Assembly: GCF_001039355.2 (NCBI RefSeq)
Contig: NW_019773737.1
Coordinates: 1-64,000, forward strand
Length of the DNA: 64,000 nt
Origin: Lingula anatina
Taxonomy: Eukaryota > Brachiopoda > Lingulata > Lingulida > Lingulidae
Direction: 5' to 3'
In this document: positions 1 through 15,100 of the stretch, piece by piece
Layout: every line of letters starts with the position of its first letter
Numbering within the stretch: position 1 is the stretch's first letter
The notes under the pieces: model-generated
What the model saw: only the letters and a program-made list of their open reading frames with translations
The model's database searches: none
What the model was told of the DNA's origin: nothing
Program-made: the position numbers and the translations under genes

Positions 1-149
1 GTGATTTAACAAGACATTTTACATGAAGTTATCACACCAAGGGTATTTATATTTATTTCAACTCTAGGTGACCTCCTTATATGTCAGCAATAGTGGTACA
101 ACATATAAACAAGTTGAGTAATCCCTTGTTGTGTTTTGTATCATTCCAG

Positions 150-3100
150 GTTGATATTCTTCCCCCAGAAATGTCAGCCCCTATGGTGTTTGCACTGCCT
201 GATCACACCCGCTTTTCCCTGGTGGACTTCCCACTCCACTTACCACTGGAGTTACTGGGGGTAGAGACTTGCCTCAAAGTGCTGGCTTGTATTATTTTGG
301 AAAATAAGGTACAGATAAGATCATTGTGACAGACAGGAATTTTTTTCAGAATTTTTACACATGTATTGTAAACGTGTATTGAAAAAGATTTTAAGCTTTC
401 CACCCCTGCTTTTAGCTTTTAGGTAGATGATTTCCTTTTTAAAAAAGGAAAAAAAAGCATTACAGCTTTCAGATCAAACTGCATACTGATATCTAGTGAG
501 AAAGATACTGTATTTGAGATTGCATCATATTGCAACTGAATCAAATATTGCCTGTGGCTGTCTCTCCAGGTCTTATGAACAAGCTTGAATATATTTACTT
601 CCACTAAGACTTAAACCAATGCCACAAGGATGAAAATGGAAGATCTAAGGTGGTTGGAATTGATTTTTAAAATCTTGAACATAAACAACTGACCAGTAGC
701 CAGTCATTTTTTTGGTCATCCGAATGGTGTTAATCATGTTGAACTATTATGAATTATACGTAGATACATCATACAGCAACATACAAAATTGCAAGTCCAA
801 TATGACTAGGCCAAAACCATTGAAGTTTTACATAAACAAGTGTTTTGTTCCATATCAGAAAAAGCTTAGAAATACGCCGTCAATTGATGTGGTTTTTTTG
901 TAATTTTTTGAATTCTTATTATTTATTTTGCACAGGGTGATCAGCTTCACTACTTCCATTTCAAGTTATGTTCCAGATATATTATGAATTGCACACATGC
1001 ACACACAGTTGTTTATAAGTAATTGATATTCAGAACAAGTCCAATATGAGGAATGCATAAGTTAATTTACCGCTATATGCTGAACACCATACCAACTGAA
1101 AAATAGGACAAGCTGTTTAATGCTAATTCTTATGAGTTATGAGTCCTTCTTTATTATGAGTTAAATTTATTATCATGCAAATCAAGGAAGAATGGTATTA
1201 TTAAAGAGACCTTTGGGTTGGGTGCTGCTTATTAGGATAAGTCATAAACTAAGCTGAAATTATTTGCACAAAACCCTTTTTTCATGTAAATAATGTTTGT
1301 AAAGAAATTTTTTCTAGCCTCAACATGGTTTGAATGGTTTGTTTGGTAATAAACATGGTAAAAGAAAGATTATGTATAATCTTTTGAAGTTTTAAAGTTT
1401 ATTACTTTGAGTTGGAGACCAAGCAACTGTTTAGGATCACATTCTTTTTCATGACTACAAATACATGTTTTTTTTTCCATGATTTCAGATAATTTTACAA
1501 TCTCGTGACTACAACGCCCTTACTATGAGTGTGATAGCCTTTGTGTCTATGTTATACCCCCTGGAGTACATGTTCCCTGTGATACCACTACTACCTACAT
1601 GTATGGGGTCTGCAGAACAGGTATTTTGAGACTTTTATTAATAATTTTATTTTTGGCTTTTCATATCTTGTGGTGGAAAAACCAGCTGCAACCTGCATCT
1701 GTTTGATGAATCTGCTGCTAAGAAAAGTTTGGCAGGGGGGAAAAAAGTAGTTGAATGCCACCCCCCCTACCCCCAGCAATATTGACAATTCTATAATCAT
1801 GTAAATAATGGTAATTTGAAACAGTATGGATTTATCTTATGCAACATTTGATTATAGTTTGTTCTTTATTTCAACAAACTATAACATTCCCTATGATACC
1901 ACTACTGTCTATATGTATGAGGTTTGCAGAGCAGTTATGCAGTTACTAGTAAAAGGTCAATTTATCTAACCAACCCCCACATCCTGAAAGGAAACTCAAG
2001 TGCATAAAATACGATATGTATACTTTAACCACACCAAATGTTAAAACTCTGCCCCTGCTGCCTGTTTATCTCAACTAAAAGTGCTTTATCTTTTTCACAT
2101 AAACAGGATTTCATGTCACCCAAGGTCAACAACGGCACCATTACTTTATCTTCTGTCCAAGCAGTATTGATTTTTATCATTATCTATGTAGAATATTCTG
2201 AAAGTACGACCAAGATATAACAGTGAATGATTTATATTTGTGCTGTATTCTTATTCTTGCTCTGAGATTGAACTATGTGTTACATTTCTATGATGCATTT
2301 GGTGGTAGGGGAATAATATGGTATCAGAGTAATAAAAATGCAGTGACCTTTCTATCAAATATTGATGTCCTGTCATTGAGAGGAGTGCTTCAAAGGCATA
2401 GGTTTCATTCAGTTTACTAGTTTCTCACAACACAGGGTGTTAAATTTTTTTGGTCTGTGATTAAATTAAAAGCAGCAGACGGCCCAATGTTTGCTCCACC
2501 TGCATAGTATGTACTTTGTTTCATTTGCTGCTGTTTAGGACATTATGAAGAGTATTAACCCATTTTAAGTGAATTTCTTCTCATTTTATCTTTTCCATTA
2601 GACATAATGTCTTCCTAAGGCTAGATGTTGGCATTGATTATGTAGACCTCACAATTTTTAATACTTGACAATCTGTATTTCACAGGATGTACACACTTTT
2701 CATTGGGAATTGTTTTGTGTCCAATTTATTAATTTTGAATTAATAAGCTTGCTTCTTAATAAAGCAGCAGAAAATGCTTTTCATTGGGATTATGTTCCTC
2801 TTTTATTGGCAATCAATATCATATCTGTGAAAACCTCTGGACTTGAGTGCTTGCACAAGATTATCGCAGTTGTAGCTCCCAGAAACCGTACACTTAAAAA
2901 TCCAATATCTGGTTATCTTTGCAGTGATAAGATTTTCAAGTGTTTGCTAAATTAACTTTAGAGGAAGTCTCAACTTTGATAAGAATTGAATTCAAGTCGA
3001 TAAAAGAATGGATTTTCCTGGTTTCTTGGAGCCGAGATAAGAAAATTCCTTACTGAATTGGACCAATTGTAATTAATCATTTGCCCCCCCCACCCCCCAC

Positions 3101-6100
3101 CCCACCCCAAAAAGAAAAAAAAAATCAATGTTTCATTATTAAATGCCACAAAGCAGGGGCGGATCCAGAGATATTTTCTGACAGTCTTCCAAATTATCTC
3201 TGTTAATTCGTCCTCAATTTCTGACCGTCTTCCGACAGAAAATATTAGATACCCGTCAATGTAAACTTAAAAATCTGACCGTCTTCCGGAAGACCCAGAA
3301 GACGGCCTAAATCCGCCCCTGACAAAGTGAGCATTTAAAAGATTCAAAAATTGAGTTGGGTTTATGTCAGGAATGATGTTCATATGAGCAGTATGTTGAA
3401 AATGAGACATTGAAATTGTGATTACTGTAATAATACAGAAAATATCCCCATTTCACTCCTCCTCTCTTTTGGGAATCTTTTACAATTGATATTATATATT
3501 TATTCCCAAATCGGCAACGGTTTTAGTACTATTGATTTACTGTTAGTACCAATATAAAAAAAGAATTGAAACAATGTAGCTCAAGATTTGGAATTGTTTT
3601 TTTGCAAATTTGTTTTAAATGTAAAGAATCATTGATTTGATACTGATCCTTTCTCTTACTCTTTTTTATTGTTTCAGTTGCTATTGGCACCCACTCCCTA
3701 CATAATTGGTGTGCCTGCCAGCTTCCTATTATATAAAAGGGATTTCCAATTACCCGATGATGTGTGGTTGGTGGACTTGGACTCTAATAAGGTAAGAGAA
3801 CATGTAACAACTGATGAGGATGCCCTATAGTTAGAAACCAGTAGTTTGTGGTGTCTATTGATGTACAATAAAACTGATTAGCGCCGTCCCACCTCAAGTC
3901 CAATTTCCTATCACCGTGCACTGGTTTCTTTAAAATAAAAGTAGAGGAAATCCTGAAATATTGATATGCTTACTGTCACAAAAAAAAAAAAAAAAACATG
4001 GGTCAGAAAATAAATTATGCAGCAGATGTACTTCACATTTATATTGATTTAACATATATCATTTCCTTGCATGACTTAGAATTGTTTACATTGATTACAA
4101 GCCATAGAATGTTGTTATTAGTGGTACAGAAAAAAACATTAGTCATAAGTTATAACAAACAACAATACAAAAAGTGAAGTGATTTTCTCACCCAGTTATA
4201 ATACTGCTGAATAGATATGTAGAGGAGCCTTCATTTTACAGTTGTATTCTCCTGGTGTACCATGTAGCTCTGTGTGTTTCCAGGTGAAGGTGCCTTCAGG
4301 CTGTGATGATCTGCCACCATTTCCAGAGCCAGAGGGGTCACTGCTGAAGAATCACCTGAAACAGGTAAGATCAGAGGGGGGGGGGGGGGGGGGGGGGGAT
4401 TCATAACTATGAACATTTTCTTGAAGAGAGAGAGAATGAATTTAAAGACCATGTTGTTGTAGTTGTGTTGGTGGGAGATAAATGAAAATGATATATGTCT
4501 TTTCATGTGTATATTTGAATTGTATGCTCTGTTAAATTGCTCTTTGAATATTGTTTAGCGCAACAGTTAAAGCATCAAGATAAATATATGGGGCTAATAA
4601 AGAATAATTGCACAAAAAATAGAAGTAGTGTTTAAAAGCATGCAATCATGCGTACTCCATAATGTGAATTTTGAAGGCAAGAAATGATTGTTTACAGGCT
4701 TTAGCTAGCATGAGTATGACTCCTCAACCCATTAAGAACCTTGAGACCCTGGCTCAGAATCCAGAATTATGGCCAAGGCGGGAAAGTTTCAACTCCTCCA
4801 ACACAGGTTTTAACCCTTTCATCTATGGCAATGATGTGGACTCTGTAGACATTGCCACACGTGTGGCTATGGTATGTAGAGCAATATTTCATATACTAAA
4901 TTTATAGATTTTATGATGATTTTATTTTTTAACTGGTATAGCATTATTGCATGATGCTGTGAGTTATAATGATGGTCAGTTAAGCTCTGAGGATTTGAAA
5001 AGGTGATTTTCTGGCAAACAGTTCTAGTGAACTGCACTAATTATTTTTAAATCCATATCCTAATATTCCTGTGGGACATACTGTGATGGCTAAATTAGAT
5101 AAAACCAAGTGCTGTGTTTCAACAAAAGTGAGAAATCATTAACACTTGGTGGGGTTGGTGGGGAAATCTAATTTGATAAATTTTCAGTAGATTTATCGTC
5201 ATCAGCAATGTCATGGAGAGCAAGAGGTTTACAATTTTTTACTAGCATCATATTCAAATTCAAGTCCAGAGCAGAGCAACCACGCAGGAGTCATTAGGGT
5301 ATAATAATCCAGCCAGATTTCAGAAGGCCCATAACTACGTAGAACCTTCGTAGTTTTTATCATGTCTGACATTTTTATTAGTTTTACTATGTAAATGTTA
5401 TGTTGAGATAATGAGAAAATTAAGTCTAATACGGGATCTTAAGTTGAAACAGAGATCATGCCATTTTGACCTTATTGCAAGGTCTTCTGAAGGTGAACTG
5501 ATTTTGAACTGTCACCAGTGACATGGTAATGTTCTATGAATGGCACTGGTGATAATTCAAAATCATTTCACCTGATGAAGACCTTGCAATAAGGTTGAAA
5601 CATTGTAATCTCTATTTCAATGTAAGATCCAGAATTAAATTTAATTTTTCATTATCTCAAAATATTCACTTTGATAAATGTTATATGCTACAGGGATTTA
5701 TTTGTTAAGTTTCTTCTGTATGTCATGTTTAAATAAAACGGTGACATTGAAGACAATCTAGCCTTTATACTTATGCTGGATGGTTACATGTACACTGATG
5801 TATTATAAATCATGTGTTTCCATGGTAATCTTGTTAAGCTCGTTAGCTTATTGAATAAAGTATGATGTAACTGCAAGTAAATGTTTTTATACTTTTGCCT
5901 GCAATGTCATAAGGTGAAAGTCTATGCTGGTGGTAGTGTTGAATTATGGTATTTCAAATTCTTCCTTTCACCTTTGTTACTGATGTATATAGTCTGTGAT
6001 GCTAGACACCAGTCCAAGGCTATTTACCAGTAGATTTTGTGTCAAACCTTACAAAAATCAAGTATTTCAAAGTTACTAGGTTGATTGACCTCATGGAAGT

Positions 6101-9100
6101 TTTAGCGATTGAATAAAATGAATGTCGCTATTTTGTATTACAGTCAGTTTTTTTAAATTTTATTATTATTATTATTATTATTTTTATACCTACAGGTTAG
6201 ATTCTTCAACTCTCCCAACCTCCTGGGTAACTTCAGTGAGCACACGCGAACATTACGTCTGTATCCACGGCCTGTAGTGGCCTTTCAGATATCCAGCTTT
6301 GTTAAGTCCAGACCCACACGGACAACATTTGCTATCAGGCTGGCAAGAACTCAGGTAAACAAATTAACAGACAAAATTTTTTTTTATATATTGTTATTTT
6401 CTGAATCTCACAAGACTTAATCATAAAAATAGTTTTCTTAAAAAGCTTTTAGTGAACAGTGAGCTGTAATCATAAATATTTGAGTTTAATTGAATGCTGA
6501 AATAAGTTTAAAACTCTGGACAAACAGATAATAAGATGAACTGACTGACCCTCCATTTATCTCTTCAGGCTGTTGAGTACTTTGCTGAGTTTTACTTAAA
6601 TCCCACAAACATGGTTTTCCTGAGGGTTCAGACGGGGGTGTTTGACCCGTCTCTTATTGGAGACAAACCTAAGTGGTACAGCAAGCAGCTGCAAGAAGTT
6701 CAGTTCCGAGTGTATGATAATACTTCAAGTCTGGGAATGGCTTTAACTGCTGCTGAGAGAGCTCAGGAAGAGGACCCAACAGGTAGTAATAGCATGTCAC
6801 ATTCTCTAGAAGGTATGGATTCTGCAATTAATCCCTTTTGTTGATATATTAAGTCACTAATCCTGTTGGATCATAATTGAAATTATTGTATTTTTACGAT
6901 GTAAGGGACATCTTGCCCAAAAGGTATGTATTTTTCCATTTTAACTTTTTAAAGAATATTTGTTATAGATAGGAAATCATTTGTTTTTAAGATGAAAGTG
7001 GTAGTGACAGTGATGGTGGAGGCAGCAGTTCATCATATTCTTCACTCAGTGATTTTGTCATTGATATGGTCAACAGTGAAATTAATGGAGAAACACCAGG
7101 TTGAAAATTTTCCATATATTTATTTTCATTTATCTTCATTTGTAAACAATTGCCTCTGTTTTAGAAAGATTTTAGACATTTAAAACTATTCTATTCTCAT
7201 TAGAATTAAGTAATTAAATTTAAGATGGCTATTTAAAAATTATATTGTATAATTAACTCAAGCTTAAGTTGCCATCTGATTTTAAGCACAAAGTGACATG
7301 GTCATTTTTTTCACAATCGTTTAGATGCATTGCTCATGTCTCATGTCTATCTTATTCAGAAGTGTTTGACGTGGACAGTATCACCAAAGACACATCTTAT
7401 GTGTATGCTCCACCGAGAGAGCTCCAGGTGCCGGAGCCACTGATATGCCCCACTGATTCCTCCTCTTCTGAGGATAGCGAGATGGACTCTGATTCCTCCT
7501 CAGGTCCTCTGCAGTATGCCAGTGATATGGACAAAACTAATTCCCAAGCAGGCTCACAAGTAGACTCCCCTGGGGTGAGTGATTTCAGTAATATAGACCA
7601 CTGGCATATATTTATTTCTATTATTACTATTTTTTGTTCATTTATTTATTTTATTTTGTTTGTTAATTAATTATGTAAGGACTAGAAACATGGTCTAGGT
7701 TTGGAATGTTTTGACATTTAATTTACTTTAAAAATAAATTTTGTTCAGGTATCATTATGATATTCTATAAATTTGTCCACTTCCAGAATGACTTGGACTC
7801 CCCAGGCAGTGTATTTGATTCTGTTCCACCACCCAATGGTAGCATCCCAGGACAAGCGATAAGGTATGTGTAACTAAGAAAAAAAAATTCATTCAGTATA
7901 TGAGGCAGCCACCCCATATGACAGTTAAAATAAGAAAATCATTCACTAGTATCATGGACAGCTAACCATTTTTCTCTAAAGTACAAAATATGACAGTATT
8001 ACATCAAAGATACCATCTTCTTATAAGTTTTTGGATTATTGTATTTGTTCTATTTTTATAAGTAATAAAGATTGATACACTCGGACTTGAATAAAAATAA
8101 TCTTTTCTTAAGGGTTATAGCTTCTTATAAGTTTTTTGATTATTCTGTTTGTTCTATTTTTATATCTAATAAAGATTGATACACTTGGAATTAAATAAAA
8201 ATATTATTTTCTTAAGGTTTATAGCTTTGCAATGTAATTGTATGTGTGCAGGCACATTGACACACTTCATACTTTTCAATATTTTATATTTTTAGTCCCA
8301 AACCACGTATAGAATCAAAAGTCCTAGTACCAATATCTCGAAGTAGCAGCGATTCAGCTTACAGTGGCTCCACCAACTCCACAGGACAGGCTAGTAGCCA
8401 GCGGGGAAGAATTAGCTCGGATTCCACAACAGTGATAAACAGGTCAGGGGGTGGAGACTCGCCACACATTGCCCAATCACAAAGCTCATTTGCTGCCAGG
8501 GTGAGTTTTCAACACATCACAAAAGAGATGATTTGTGGTGTCTCATTAAAATAACATTTCATTTAGAAATGACAAATAATGTTCATGGAAACCACACATC
8601 TTCACTGATTGAATTCTATACATACTGAGTGTGATAAGTTTAAAGAATGATGATAAGCACATTATATATTTGACTAATTTAATTTGTTGGAGGAGGGAAT
8701 GATAGAAACAACTTGAGAACACTTATATTGGAGCTCTGGATTTGTTTGCAGGGACTGAGCTTGAAGGGTGATGGTCAGGGTGACAACAAGGAGTCTATTA
8801 TAAGCAGCCTTGGCAGTGAAATCAATGGCTATGCCAAACAAGCAAGCAGCACTCTTTCAGAACTGTTTGGTAAGTCCAAATATTTTTGGTTGAAAAATAA
8901 TTCCAGATCTCTCAAGAAATTTTTAATTGTTTAACAAGTTCTTATTGTCTTAAAAACACTAAAATAAGAATCATATAAACATCATTTTCCATCATTTTAT
9001 TCAGATAAATAACCGCCTTTTCCTTTTTGCTTGTCAGAAACATTTGTTAATCATTTTGAACAGATAATACCAGCATTGTTTGTCTTTGTCATCATCATAC

Positions 9101-12100
9101 TCAACCATACCCCAGAGTGTGATTATTGAGTCAATGTAATCAGGCAATCTACTAAGTAACTGCAGTATCCCTTTGATGTTATACCATTTCCCAGTAATGA
9201 TATTATAAAGACATTATCATCTTCATGATAAGACACAGTGAAACACCCACATGTATTGATTTTTAAGTTTGATGTTGCTAGATGTCATGCGTGTATTGTT
9301 TGTAATTTCCCCCTCTGTGTGGCTGCGTATGAATAGTTATTCTTCTGCATATAGTGGTGTGGTTTGCTAGGTTTTTATTTTTGTTAGATGACAATAATTG
9401 GTTGATGATTTCTAAAAAATGTTGTGTTATATAACTGACTAATATTTTGTGTGCAAATCTTGTATCCAATCACTGGTAATGGTTACTGTCCATACAGCTT
9501 AACATGTTCTTTTATTGGTGGGTTTTCTGTTTAGTGAAAAAACAGTGGGGCAACTATGGTTTCATATTGGACCTAAATTGTAAGTCAGTCACCATTACCA
9601 GTTGGTCTAACATTGGAAGCACTTGGCATTGGGAAAGCTTTGTGAAAGTGGCAGTTTGCAAGATGTGATAATGTTAAAAAATTGACTATGAAAAGCACCC
9701 TTACAAGCCTGAAAATGGATGCTTAACAGTGGTTGTTGTCTTGCTTATTATTTCTTGTCTTTCTCTTTGTGCTTGCAATGGATCCTTTTAAAGATCAAAG
9801 TAAGGAGGGTTTGTCTAGTACAGTCACGGGTCTAAAACATGGATTGGAAAAGAAGCAGTTGGACAAGATCAAATTGGATGATCTAAAACAAGGATTAGCG
9901 GGTACAGTGGAAAGCCTTGGCCATGGCATGAAAGAAGTTAAGAAAGGTGTACTAGAAATGAAAGAAGAGGTTCAAAGTGCTCCTATCGGAAGCCAACTTG
10001 AAAGTGTCACCTCAGCAGTTTATAGTAAAGGTTCTACCTATGTGAAGGAACTGAGAGGTAGGCTTTACTTGCTGCTATGAAACGTGCCATACAATATTCT
10101 GCATGGCAGAGGTTTTTCTTAAAGAAGGAACTTTTTTAATAAGGGGCAAAAACTGTTTCCTCTTGTGACATATGTCAATAATTTTGCACATGAAAATGTA
10201 TATTAAAAAATCAACAGACCAACCCAATATTCTGAGTTTGTGTCCCTACAAATTAAATAGATCATTTTTATTATATAAGTTATCAGTACAATCTATATTT
10301 TACTGACCTTTTTGGATATACATAAGCTCAAATTGAAATTGTTTAAAAATGACTTTGAAAATCAAAATGAGTAGCTGATTTTACTTCAGTTGAATCACAG
10401 TGAAGTTTAATTTCTATAGATATCTAAAAGGAAACAACAAAAGCAAAGAGAGATTTTTTTTCCTTCTTGATTTCCTGGTCATTAGGAGAGAGTAGTTTTC
10501 TGTAACCTGTCAATCAGTATTTTGATTACTGAGCTCAATCCAAAGTTTGTTTTAAAACTTTTTCTGTAGAAATGGCATGTGAATGTTACCAGATTGTTTA
10601 TGTATAAAATTATTTATATTGCTTTTGATGTATATATATGAGGGAAGGACTGGATGAATTTATGGCAGCATATGTGATATGCAGAAACAATATTACTTTT
10701 CTTTAAGTTTTTCAGTGGTGCTATTTTTTGGGTTACCTTATTTTATTGCTTATACAATGTTACTTATTGTGGCTACTAATTTTGTTTTTAAAGCTTTTTA
10801 GTGACTTTACTGACAACTTTTTCTTGTGTTTTTTTAAGTAGTTTAATCAATTAAAACTGAACCTAAATAGATGCCTTTTATCCTTTTACTGTTTTAAGCT
10901 TTAAACCCTGCTGTCTTTAATTTTATGAATTCTAACTTATCATTAGGAAAATATTGACAACTTCCCTTTTTTCATTTTTTGTACTATTTTATGTTTATTT
11001 ATATTATGAATCTCTCAAAAGGGAGGGTTTGGGGCATATCAGTAGAAGTGCCCAAGCATCAAGCAGGTAGTCTTGTGAAACATATCACTTACGTTTTAGA
11101 CAGTATGAGTTATTTTGTGAAAGCAATACTAACAAGCAAGCATTTCAGTTCTGTGCATTCTATACATCAGAAGGGATGTCACATCATATCTTATACACAT
11201 TTTATATGAAGATTAAGTTAATTATTGTGTATCTCCAGGAACCAAGAGCACAACAATGAACAGTTCTTCCAAGCAGACCAAACCCTATGCACCTTTAGGT
11301 AGGTAGCCTGCTTGTATGTTTTTTTTTTGTTTTTTTTTGAGGGGGGGAGCAAAGGGGTGTCAAATTGCTATTATATTATGTTATAGAAACGATAATAAAG
11401 GAAGTAGACTTTGCATCATTAAAAAAGTATGAGTCAGAAAATAAATATGATTTAGATACATACATGATTCATTTACAGAATCGTTCTCATTTATAACCAG
11501 TCCAGAAATATTGCGGTTAGTACAGATAAAATACCGACTACAGAAGATTTAGTTATTTTTTTGGCCCACATGTTTTTAATGATGGCAAGTAATTATAGAT
11601 AATTTGACACAATTCTGTACAGTTGTGGTTGATATGTTGAGGTAATAATAACATTATGCCTTTCATAATAAGAAATGTCTTAAATATTTAAGAGTTGGAT
11701 TTAATTGTCCGTAGCAGTTCATTATTAGTGCACGTTTGGTATCAGATGAATGTGGGACATATGATGGCAGATGTGTCATTATGCTTGATTTGATTATAAG
11801 TTGTGGGCTGCGATCAGTACAGAAAAAAATAAGACAAACCATAATTGACGACAAATGTTATTTTAATTTTTGGACTTGCGTGTTCTTAATCATGCTATGT
11901 ATATAATTTGAGATAATCGAGCTGTTGTGGTTGGTATATGGAGGTAACATAGAAGCAGGGGCATAACGTGAGGCATTTAAAAATAAGAGAGGTGATATCC
12001 TTGTCACGGAAAGTTCATTATTAGTATTGCATGTTTGGTATTGGAATGAATGTGGGAGGTGTGATGACATGTGTTATCATGTTTGTGTCACACTTTTTAT

Positions 12101-15100
12101 GTACAGACACAGATGTGTCTGTACATATAGCCATCATCTGCGTCTGTCGTCGCCGTCGTCGCCGTCGCCGTGCACTTTTACCGATAACACGATAAGTGGA
12201 AAACCATTTTGCCTTTTGATTTGAAACTTGCAGAACTGATGAATATTCATAATACGCAGGTCAAGTTCGAAAATCAGCATGATCGGGTCACTCTTAGGGA
12301 ATTTATGCTGTTTTTTCACTTTTTTCAACATATATGCAGCACCGATAACACGATAAGTGGAAAACCATTTTACCTTTTGACTTGAAACTTACAGNAAGAA
12401 ACCCCTATTTTGGGCACTGCTCCTATGACGACCATTTAAGGGAAATCATGTCACTTACTGTTCTCAAACTTATAGGAAAGAAACATGGGACTAAAATACA
12501 GCTTCAATAGGCAACGCAGTCTGTTTGGTAAATTTTTCTGGCAATTTAACAGTTTTTTGTGAAAATTTAATTTTTCACTTATTTGCATCTTTATTTTCAG
12601 TTCTTTGTCTGTACATTTGACAGCTTTGCTGCCTTGTTTATATAGTACATTTAAGTAGGTGTGGCGGTTATAAGGATGGGTAAAAGTACAAAGAGGGGAC
12701 GGTGTGGTGGGAGGCGAAGGAATAAAATAGCTCAGTAATAGGGATGGATAAAAATATAGAAAAGGGTATCACGTAATAGAAGGCCCAGAAATAAAAAAGC
12801 TCTGAGATATAGAGATCGAATAAGATTTTGTTGCTTTTTAGGCAACAGGAAAGCTCTGGTTGAGAAGTCTGGTCTGGTGAAACATGCTTCCCACAGGAAG
12901 ATGACCAGAGACTCCTCAAAGCAGCAGCTTGTAGATACGAGGACAAGTGCTCATAGGTAAATCAAGTGTTCCCTCTGAAGTGAATATTTGAAGTAAATAT
13001 TTTTGTTTTGATAGATTGAAATTAAATGCATTTAATTTCGCTATTTTGTAAAAGTGCACATGAATAAAAGGCATAGGGTTGCAGGCATAATTATTCTAGT
13101 AAAAAAGTTTTGTGCCAAATATATATAAAGTTTTTTAACAGTAAGGACTTAATTTGCAAAAGAAATGTTTGGAATTATTTGAAAATATGCTGGCATTATT
13201 ATGTCTGAAAATGTTACTACGTTTCCAACTGCAGTGAGAATCAGCAGTTCCTGAAAGATGCTGTCAGTCACATACTTGATGGACATGGGGTAGGCTGGTT
13301 GAAAATCAACAAAATTAGGAGATTGATGGAGGATGAGAATTATCGTAACTTTGTGGTGAGCAGGCTGAACACGTCATTGGATAAAAAACTTACAGAAGAG
13401 GATATGTACATAGAAGATGTGGTAAGTTTTAGCCTACTCCTCAGGTTATCTTAATAAATGGTATGATTGTGAACAATATATCTCCATCTTTTTATCAGGT
13501 ATTTAATAAGGCAATGTCATTTTGCTTGGAGATCCAGAAAGAAATTAAAGAAATGTTTCTTTTGCTGAAGAAGAAATTCTGCTATTGAAAATGATCTTTT
13601 AAAAGTCAGATGCTCACAGTGAAATACTAGTTGATATAATAAACGATCGCCCTTTTCCCTCCATCTTTGCTGAAACTTGTATTATATCTTAAACTTGTAA
13701 ATGATTTACCATACATGGTTATCAATCACTGAATTATATTTAACTGTGAGTTAACTGTCAGTATTTTGTGTATTAATCAAAGTACAAATTTCAACAAAAT
13801 GATATTTTCAGCTACCAAATATGTGATTCAGTTGTGTAAAAAAAATTAAAAAAAAAAAAAAAATTTTTGACAGCAAACTAGCCTCGGAGACTATTTATTG
13901 AAAATCTTATTTCAGTGTGTCAGCAAGCAGATCTTCAAAGGCATGTTGACCATGCTGAAAGCAATAGTGTATGGGCTGGACTTTACCTACCGTAATCATG
14001 GGATAGGAGGTATGGCCAGTGCATTCATGGTCTGTGAGATTATCCATACACATTACTGGGCCAAAGAACTGACAGGCAGCAATAGGAGTGATGCAAGTGG
14101 CTCTCAGGTAAATTTGCTTGGTCTGCCAGACCTGGAGCTGATTTTTCAAAAGTTTACTGTAGTGGTTGGTGTAAATTTTAAGACCAAAACTTAAGCCTAC
14201 AGAAAGTCAAGACAAATCCATAGCAGTCCACTTATATAAAATAAAAATTGACCTGAAAGGATACCGTTACCTTTGTTATGATACAGGTGCAATGATTTAT
14301 TTAATTTTATGGCTCTTAATTGATGAGCATGAAATTATTTTATGAGTATCTTTTCCATCATGAGCTTTCAAATATTGAAAGATTTCCATCTTGTAAGTTA
14401 TCAAAGTAAACTACCTTTTGAGGTCATATCTACATGAATACATTGATTATTAAATCCACAACTTGAAACCTTTGATTTTGGTATTATTTGTACATTGCCC
14501 AGTACTTTCTACTATGTTTTTATTTTACCAATGTTGTTTTCACATTCAGACCAGCTCCCCATTTGGCAGCCGTGAGAGTTTAGTATCTGACATCAGCCCT
14601 CGTGTGGAGTCCAAGAGCTTGCCAGGAGAGGACCAATCCATACCAGTATTAGGTACTAGTATAAATTTCAGATAACTTCATGCTGGGAATGAGGACAAAT
14701 GTTGATAACTTGTAGAAGAAAAAAGATCTCTCTTACACTGTTGTTTGTTTTGTATATTTTTGTGGAAGGTCAACTGCAGATATCTCAGAAAATGTAATTG
14801 AGAGGGTGTGTGTATATCATTGTTATTTTAGATAGCATGGCAGCTACAGTTTTTGAGTGGATTATGTTGTTTGGTTTTGTGTAGTATGTAAATTTTGGTG
14901 TGTATTCAGCACCAGCCTGGTGTATTCACAAAAGCAAGATAATGTTTTGGTTGAATGCTGCTAAAAACTGTAATTTTGTACTTTCATTTGAATGATTATC
15001 TTTCATCTACAATTAAGCTATTCTAAAAGTGTTTTTCCTATTGATTTTATGGAAATAATAGGTGAAATTACATTATATGTGGGTCTAGAAAGTGTATTTA

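Larger units (their letters stand above)
1621..3677 (+). other. MADD intron with an exon relic, C-rich tract and MITE
   Basis: This 2.06-kb intron holds a decayed copy of the preceding exon (1881-1934), a C-rich low-complexity tract near 3085-3110 and a short inverted-repeat element (3154-3321). The rest is AT-rich, and I saw no other gene or structured element in it. Confidence 0.6.

Noticed and set aside
4231-4506. Minus-strand ORF with a poly-proline stretch
   Set aside because: The prolines come from the poly-G tract at 4376-4398, and the ORF overlaps a MADD exon on the other strand.
12120-12180. CRISPR-like direct repeats around the CGTCGC arrays
   Set aside because: They are short hexamer microsatellites inside an interspersed eukaryotic repeat, without spacers, in an intron-containing animal genome.
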